Shown here: positions 6,798 to 10,967 of the stretch, piece by piece
Position numbering within the stretch: position 1 is the stretch's first letter
Layout: each line of letters begins with the position of its first letter
Assembly (NCBI GenBank): GCA_029063275.1
Contig: JAIDOO010000029.1
Span: 1-10,967 of the forward strand
DNA length: 10,967 bases
Direction: 5' to 3'
DNA from: Clostridia bacterium
GTDB lineage: Bacteria; Bacillota; Clostridia; Christensenellales; Borkfalkiaceae
Made by a program: the position numbers and the translations under genes
The notes under the pieces: model-generated
What the model was told of the DNA's origin: nothing
Database searches by the model: none
The model's input: only the letters and a program-made list of their open reading frames with translations

Positions 6798-7283
6798 ATG
6801 GAAAGCATAGGCAAAAAAATAAGCGCGCTCAGAAAGGGCAGGGAACTTTCGCAGGAAGAGTTGGCTTCCGCATTGCTTGTATCCAGGCAGACGGTTTCCA
6901 AGTGGGAAAGGGGACAAAGCCTGCCCGACGCCGATAACATAGCGGCTATGTGCGCCTTTTTCGGGGTAAGTGCAGACTCTCTTTTGGGTTGCGATACGTC
7001 AGCGCCGCAGCAGGCTGACGGACAGCCGCAGAGTACAAAGCCGGAAACGCCTTCAAGAAAAAGACTGTGGCTTAAAATTCTGATAATTTCTACCGTGTGC
7101 TTTTTTGCCTTTATGGGACTTATATGCACGATAGTTTTCATATTTGCGCTGACTTTGGACGACGACCCCGTATTGCGGACGATAATAGTTCCCATGATCG
7201 TCGTGATAGCGGTTGTAATTTTCAGCATAGTTACGGGAGTGGTAATAGCGTTATACAAAAAAGGGAGAAAGCCGCGCGGATAA
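6798..7283 (+). CDS. Membrane-anchored XRE-family transcriptional regulator
   Basis: A 161-residue protein with a Cro/C1-type helix-turn-helix (about residues 4-63). The recognition region LSQEELASALLVSRQTVSKWERG and the PDADNIAAMCAFFGVSADSLL tail are typical of Firmicutes XRE regulators. A Gln/Ser/Pro-rich linker (66-87) leads to two hydrophobic segments, about 92-119 and 128-152, separated by the acidic turn DDDP; the C-terminus is basic (KKGRKPRG). The predicted layout is a cytoplasmic DNA-binding head tethered to the membrane, so it may sense an envelope or membrane signal. The ATG at 6798 is chosen because it begins the canonical domain; a TTG at 6792 would add two residues. No SD is visible and the promoter lies directly upstream. 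The target is unknown; the lipoprotein gene next door is a candidate only by position. Confidence 0.9.
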   Translation: MESIGKKISALRKGRELSQEELASALLVSRQTVSKWERGQSLPDADNIAAMCAFFGVSADSLLGCDTSAPQQADGQPQSTKPETPSRKRLWLKILIISTVCFFAFMGLICTIVFIFALTLDDDPVLRTIIVPMIVVIAVVIFSIVTGVVIALYKKGRKPRG

Positions 7284-7297
7284 ACGCGGCTTTTAAT
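7268..7297 (+). terminator. Terminator overlapping the 3' end of the XRE-type gene
   Basis: AAAGCCGCG (7268-7276) pairs perfectly with CGCGGCTTT (7285-7293) around an 8-nt loop that contains the TAA stop. TTTTAAT follows. The gene's last codons thus double as the left arm. The T-tract is short, so some readthrough toward the lipoprotein gene is possible. Confidence 0.75.
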
Positions 7298-7335
7298 ATG
7301 TAAACTTAAATATGCACAATGTAAATAAAAGGTGG

Positions 7336-7364
7336 TTGAAAATTTCAGTACTGCCTTTTATTAT
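7336..7364 (+). promoter_or_regulatory. Promoter of the lipoprotein gene
   Basis: -35 TTGAAA (7336-7341), 17-bp spacer, -10 TATTAT (7359-7364). The expected start near 7371 coincides with the first base of the SD CGGAGG, leaving a leader of about 12 nt. Confidence 0.75.
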
Positions 7365-7370
7365 TTTATA

Positions 7371-7376
7371 CGGAGG
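7371..7376 (+). promoter_or_regulatory. Ribosome binding site that sets the lipoprotein start
   Basis: CGGAGG lies six bases before the ATG at 7383, from which a typical lipoprotein signal peptide begins. This rules out the in-frame GTG at 7332, which would put 17 residues before the signal peptide and start upstream of the promoter -35. Confidence 0.8.
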
Positions 7377-7382
7377 CAAAAA

Positions 7383-9401
7383 ATGAAAAAGAAAATATTA
7401 CTTACTGTTTTATCATTGGTTTGTTCGGCAACTTGTGCTTTGGGGGCGACCGCTTGCGGTTTGTTCGGCGGCGGAAATCAAAAGCATGAGCATGAATACG
7501 ATACGGCATGGGCGGAGGACGAAACTTACCACTGGCACGAATGCTTTGCCGCAGGCGATTGCGACGCCAAACAAAAAGATAAGAGTATGCACGTCGACGC
7601 TGACAATGACGGACATTGCGACGTGTGCGGGCATTTTAAGGATATCATACCCGAAAAACCTGTAAGAATAGATTATTCTGTAACCGATACTAAAATTATT
7701 GTTGAAAACGCATACTACGGTGCGGAGGAAATAACTTCCCATTATACCGAATACCGTCTGGACGACGGGGAGTGGCATAGATCTAACAGCGGCTACGTAT
7801 TCCACGATCTTGCGCCGGCTTCTACGCACACACTCAGCGCGAGAGTTAGTAAGCAGGGCAGTTTTAGCGCGGGTGAAATATTATCCGTGTCGGTTACTTT
7901 GAAAAAAACTTATAACTTCAATGAGCCTGCCGAAGACGAAATTACATACGAAACGGACGGCAGAACGGTGGTGTTTACATTAAACGACGGCATCGAACTG
8001 TATCTTGAAGAGTTGGGCGAATGGTCTTCGGAAAAAGTAATTACGCACACTTTCGGCGACGTTGGACGGCAAAAAGTCTTTATACGTTATAAAGAAACGG
8101 CGACTGTTGCGCCAAGCAGTCAAACAAGTATTGTAATCCGCATAACCGACTTCGGTAAAGGAAACGGAACCGAAGAATCGCCCTATCTTATAGGGAATGC
8201 CGCACAGTTTTCGGCGTTGAAAAATTTCAAGGATAACGGCTGCTATTTTGCTTTGACCGACGATATTGTTTTAGACGGCGAAGTGTGGGAAAACAGCGGA
8301 ATCACAAATGTAACTATCGACGGACGCGGACATAAAATAACCGGTCTCAGGCAAAAAACGCCGCTGTTCCATTCCGTGAGCGTTGCAAAAAATCTGACGG
8401 TGGAAAATTCCGAATATATCTTCAAGATAGGCGAATCTTCTGTAATAACCGCCGCAATTCTTGCCTATGAACTGAACAATGCCGAAAACGTAAATGTAAG
8501 CGGCTCGGTTACGGTTTCTGCACCCGACGGCGGGATTTTGCCCGATGGTTGCAGACTGTCGGCGGGCGGAATCTGCGTGCGCCTTTTACAGAAGGGGCGC
8601 GGCGCAAAGTACGGATTGACCCACTGCCGCGCCGATATTGCGCTGTCGCTGCCCGATGCCCAAGACGGGTCGGGCGAGTATATGAATTTATATCTTGGAG
8701 GACTTGCCGCCTATGTTTTGCCTGCCGACCCGCAAGCACATAATGAGCGTGCGGATATTTTGCGGTGCAGTGCCGGCCTTAACCTGACGCAGGCGCATAT
8801 TTCCGACGCCGACATAGGCGGTCTTGTCGGCGGTTACGGTAGGGCTAGCACCCGGTTAACCTTCGGTCCGACTGCTAATATTGACGACTGTTATACGACG
8901 GGCAGTATGAATATTGATTTTTACGGAAGCAGCGGAACGCTGTGCGCGGGCGGAATAGCTCCCGAAATCACGGGATCCGTTACAACCTGCTATTCCACCG
9001 TCGATTTTAACGTGCGGACGCACGGCGAAAGCGCAAAAAAGGTTTATATCGGCGGTATCTGCGCAAACGCGCATGAAGAAACCGGGTTTGACGACCAGCA
9101 TATAATGCGCTGTCTGTTTGCCGGCTCGATAAAGGTAATTCAAAGTGCTACCGAAGCAAAAGGCTATTATAAGCTGGGCGCAGTGTGCGCTGATTTTACC
9201 GCTTTTTCGGACAGCGACTCCCTGTATTACAAATCGGGCGTAACGGACGTTGCCGAAGGTTATGTGCAGGTAAACGACACATATTCGTCTTCGGTTACGG
9301 AAGAAGAGATGAAAACCGTCGAATGGCAGAAAACATATCTTAAAATAAGCGGCGAGTATTATTGGAATCTCGAAGACGGAAAACTTCCGCAACTCAAATG
9401 A
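7383..9401 (+). CDS. Large secreted lipoprotein with His/Cys-rich N-terminal module and GLUG-like repeats
   Basis: A 672-residue predicted surface lipoprotein. Residues 1-25 form a signal peptide (MKKK, then a hydrophobic core) ending in the lipobox-like ATAC, with Cys25 the likely lipidated residue. A Gly-rich linker leads to a His/Cys/Asp-rich module (about 35-84: HEHEYDTAWAEDETYHWHEC, then DADNDGHCDVCG), a type I have seen in clostridial surface proteins and possibly metal-binding. Two beta-rich regions follow: about 95-173, fibronectin III-like, and about 180-256. From about 258 the GNGTEESPYLIGNAAQFSAL entry and TIDGRGHKITGL (311-322) begin a beta-helix-like part with GLUG-type turns: GGLAAY (439), GGLVGGYG (479), AGGIAP (522), IGGICA (557). 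The end, YYWNLEDGKLPQLK, is typical of GLUG proteins. Adhesion or glycan binding is a guess; no catalytic residues are recognised. No terminator is visible before degV. Confidence 0.85.
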   Translation: MKKKILLTVLSLVCSATCALGATACGLFGGGNQKHEHEYDTAWAEDETYHWHECFAAGDCDAKQKDKSMHVDADNDGHCDVCGHFKDIIPEKPVRIDYSVTDTKIIVENAYYGAEEITSHYTEYRLDDGEWHRSNSGYVFHDLAPASTHTLSARVSKQGSFSAGEILSVSVTLKKTYNFNEPAEDEITYETDGRTVVFTLNDGIELYLEELGEWSSEKVITHTFGDVGRQKVFIRYKETATVAPSSQTSIVIRITDFGKGNGTEESPYLIGNAAQFSALKNFKDNGCYFALTDDIVLDGEVWENSGITNVTIDGRGHKITGLRQKTPLFHSVSVAKNLTVENSEYIFKIGESSVITAAILAYELNNAENVNVSGSVTVSAPDGGILPDGCRLSAGGICVRLLQKGRGAKYGLTHCRADIALSLPDAQDGSGEYMNLYLGGLAAYVLPADPQAHNERADILRCSAGLNLTQAHISDADIGGLVGGYGRASTRLTFGPTANIDDCYTTGSMNIDFYGSSGTLCAGGIAPEITGSVTTCYSTVDFNVRTHGESAKKVYIGGICANAHEETGFDDQHIMRCLFAGSIKVIQSATEAKGYYKLGAVCADFTAFSDSDSLYYKSGVTDVAEGYVQVNDTYSSSVTEEEMKTVEWQKTYLKISGEYYWNLEDGKLPQLK

Positions 9402-9428
9402 AAAATTTGTAAAAAAATGTAACGGGTA

Positions 9429-9457
9429 TTGTATTTGTTTTTCGGTTGTGATATAAT
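9429..9457 (+). promoter_or_regulatory. degV promoter with perfect extended -10
   Basis: -35 TTGTAT (9429-9434), 17-bp spacer, -10 TATAAT (9452-9457, perfect), with TGA at 9449-9451 as an extended -10. The expected start near 9464 lies at the SD, so the leader is about 13 nt. Confidence 0.82.
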
Positions 9458-9465
9458 AACCGAAA
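9440..9465. promoter_or_regulatory. Inverted repeat framing the degV -10 (operator candidate)
   Basis: TTTCGGTT (9440-9447) and AACCGAAA (9458-9465) are perfect 8-bp inverted arms separated by 10 bp that contain the whole -10 hexamer. The centre falls within the -10 and the right arm covers the expected transcription start. A dimeric repressor bound here would block RNA polymerase. The symmetry is seen directly; the operator role is inferred. Confidence 0.5.
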
Positions 9466-9469
9466 GGAG
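9463..9469 (+). promoter_or_regulatory. degV ribosome binding site (decides a GTG start)
   Basis: AAAGGAG lies seven bases before the GTG at 9477. The next in-frame candidate upstream, TTG at 9429, coincides with the promoter -35 and would add 16 residues translated from promoter sequence. GTG is therefore preferred. Confidence 0.8.
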
Positions 9470-9476
9470 ATACAAA

Positions 9477-10322
9477 GTGAAAATCAAGATAACGGCAGAT
9501 TCAACTTGCGACTTAGGAAAAGACCAAGCCGAAAGATTCGGCGTGGAAATAATGCCACTGACCGTCGTTTTAGGCGACGAAGTATTTCATGACGGCGTGG
9601 ATATTACGCCCCGGAAAATTTTTGACTACGTTTCGGAAACGGGCGTACTGCCCAAGACCGGCGCGCCGAGTATAGAGGACTATACTCAGTTTTTTGAAAA
9701 ACAGCTGGAAAATTCGGACGCGGTTATACATATCAACATCTCGAAGCTGGCTTCTTCGTCCTACGACAATGCGACGGTTGCCGCAAAAAAATTCAAAGGC
9801 AAAGTGTTTGCGGTGGACTCTATGGCGCTTTCGACGGGGCAGGGACTTCTTGCCGTCAAGGCGTGCGACCTTGCCGCCGAAAACAGGAAGCCCGCCGACA
9901 TAGTTGAAATACTCGAAAGCCTGAAACTGAAAATAAACACCTCGTTCGTGCCCGACAGACTGGATTATCTGCACAAGGGAGGCAGGTGTTCGCTTGCGTC
10001 GCTGATAGGTGCAAAGGTTTTAAAGTTGCACCCTCTTATCGATATGAAGGACGGCAAGCTTTACGCTAAAAAGAAATATATGGGCGGACTGGACAGGTGC
10101 CTTTCGGCATACGTCAAGGATTTGGCGGAAGGCTACCCGCACTACGACAGAACGCGTTGTTTTATCACCCACTCGAATTGTGAGAAAGAAACGGTTGAAA
10201 AGGTAAGGGCGCAGGTGGAAAGTCTGTTTCACTTCGACGAGATTATCGAAACGGTCGCAGGCTCGGTAGTAACAGGACACTGCGGAAAAAACACCCTAGG
10301 CGTTTTGTTTATCTATGAATAA
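9477..10322 (+). CDS. DegV family fatty-acid-binding protein (FakB-like)
   Basis: DegV proteins bind a fatty acid in a buried pocket; characterised FakB members present it to the kinase FakA for phosphorylation and entry into phospholipid synthesis. The 281 residues match the family. Landmarks: ITADSTCDL (5-13), PLTVVLGDEVFHDG (27-40), KTGAPS (60-65, usually TSxPS), HINISKLASSSYDNA (85-99, usually SxxLSGTYxxA), FAVDSMALSTGQGLL (111-125), RLDYLHKGGR (161-170), and the C-terminal GHCGKNTLGVLFIYE. The Ser/Thr-Gly loop varies from the usual form (SKLASSSY rather than SGTY). No FakA gene is in the window, so the specific FakB role is unproven. Translation starts at GTG. The gene ends in tandem TAA TAA and overlaps the ankyrin gene start by 8 nt. 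Confidence 0.93.
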   Translation: MKIKITADSTCDLGKDQAERFGVEIMPLTVVLGDEVFHDGVDITPRKIFDYVSETGVLPKTGAPSIEDYTQFFEKQLENSDAVIHINISKLASSSYDNATVAAKKFKGKVFAVDSMALSTGQGLLAVKACDLAAENRKPADIVEILESLKLKINTSFVPDRLDYLHKGGRCSLASLIGAKVLKLHPLIDMKDGKLYAKKKYMGGLDRCLSAYVKDLAEGYPHYDRTRCFITHSNCEKETVEKVRAQVESLFHFDEIIETVAGSVVTGHCGKNTLGVLFIYE

Positions 10323-10967
10323 TAAACTTGTCAGTGATTTAACGCATTGTTTTTTGATGCAAAAAACGGCGGACGAGGCTTACGACGACGTCTGCGCAAT
10401 TTTTAAAAACAATCTGAACAATATGACTTTGACGACGATGATGACGTCAAGGAACTGTTTCATATAATCCTGAGGGCTTTGGATTACAGGGATAATAAAT
10501 CCGAGTTTCACGGCGAAATCGGCATTAAGTTGCTTGAATATCTTATATCCAAGGGTTTTGACGTTAACTTTAAACTTCTTAAAAAAGAATGTCTTATCCT
10601 TTTCCTTGCGGATAATTGCATAAATCCCGAACTTTTCAGTCGGGTAGTGGCGCTGGGTGCGGACGTGTATTCCCATAACTATTGGGGGAATAACGTTTTG
10701 ACGCTCGCTTGCAGTGCGGACTTCGACAGCACTGAGGCTCTTGCAATTTTCATTGCCGAAAATTACGACCTTTCCGTTTTGAACCATTCCGACAGAACCG
10801 GTTTTACGCCGCTGATGTACGCCGTTAAGCATAACAGACCCCGTCTTGCCGAGGCGCTTATAAACCACGGCGCGGACGTAAACGAGACGGGCGGGGAGTC
10901 GGACTGCAGTCCGAACGGTTACGGTTTATCCCCCTTTGCGCTTGCGTGCTGGGACGGGAACTACGAC
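10315..10967 (+). pseudogene. Ankyrin-repeat protein gene, frameshifted near its start and cut by the window edge
   Basis: From the ATG at 10315, which overlaps the degV end, a frame runs 50 codons and stops at 10465-10467. The ankyrin region lies in the -1 frame relative to it, open from 10407 to the window end with no good start codon and preceded by a TAA at 10404-10406. One extra A in the A5 run at 10405-10409 would join them smoothly (AIFKKQSEQYDFDDDDDV), so one base appears missing. The downstream frame shows 34-residue ankyrin units at 10689-10790 (with LTLA) and 10791-10892 (TGFTPLMYA, ending GADVN), a weaker one before them, and a partial one (LSPFALACWDGNYD) at the edge. No signal peptide or SD is evident; translation may be coupled to degV. 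It may be a true pseudogene, a phase-variable gene or a sequencing error. The partner is unknown. Confidence 0.72.

Noticed and set aside
10400..10425. Programmed -1 ribosomal frameshifting in the ankyrin gene
   Set aside because: The only candidate in phase is T AAA AAC, which is not an XXXYYYZ heptamer because the first base does not match. I saw no obvious stimulatory hairpin just downstream. An indel in the A-run is simpler.
10380..10868. A 162-codon minus-strand frame opposite the ankyrin region
   Set aside because: The sense strand shows clear ankyrin repeats across the same stretch; the antisense product has no recognisable features.
1..10967. Mobile elements, CRISPR arrays, tRNA or rRNA genes
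   Set aside because: No repeat-spacer pattern, transposase or integrase frame, terminal inverted repeats or tRNA-like fold was recognised by reading; gaps are short and filled by promoters and terminators.

Overview
The window looks like ordinary chromosome from a low-to-mid GC Gram-positive (Firmicutes/Clostridia-type) bacterium, probably an uncultured anaerobe. The signs are a two-component HslVU protease whose HslV has the Firmicutes-style 'FHATT' N-terminus, strong purine-rich Shine-Dalgarno (SD) sites, TTGaca/TAtaat promoters with 17-bp spacers, a Gram-positive-type lipoprotein with clostridial His/Cys and GLUG-like modules, and a DegV lipid-binding protein. This placement is inferred from gene content; no rRNA or phylogenetic marker was tested. 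All genes lie on the + strand.

Region 1 (1-5330) is a housekeeping block: an unrecognised two-helix membrane protein abutting hslV, then hslU, a Sel1-repeat protein, hisS and trxA. It closes with a very strong GC-rich terminator at 5290-5328. Most junctions are tight (0, 24, 13 and 1 nt). The exception is the 183-nt hslV-hslU gap, which holds two long inverted repeats. One lies across the hslV stop codon; the other is a near-perfect 39-bp palindrome ending just before the hslU SD.

Region 2 (5330-6757) is glyA alone, with its own extended -10 promoter and a terminator.

Region 3 (6763-9476) holds a small membrane-anchored XRE-type regulator, apparently transcribed from a near-consensus promoter whose predicted start falls on the ATG (leaderless). 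After a terminator comes a large predicted surface lipoprotein with a His/Cys/Asp-rich N-terminal module and GLUG-like repeats.

Region 4 (9429-10967) has degV behind a promoter whose -10 lies inside an 8+8 bp inverted repeat. It overlaps the start of an ankyrin-repeat gene that is broken by a one-base frameshift in a T5A5 tract and runs off the right edge.

I found no convincing new multi-gene system, RNA gene, CRISPR array or mobile element. The points most worth following are regulatory structures (hslU palindrome, degV dyad, leaderless XRE gene), the frameshifted ankyrin gene and the unknown membrane protein joined to hslV.
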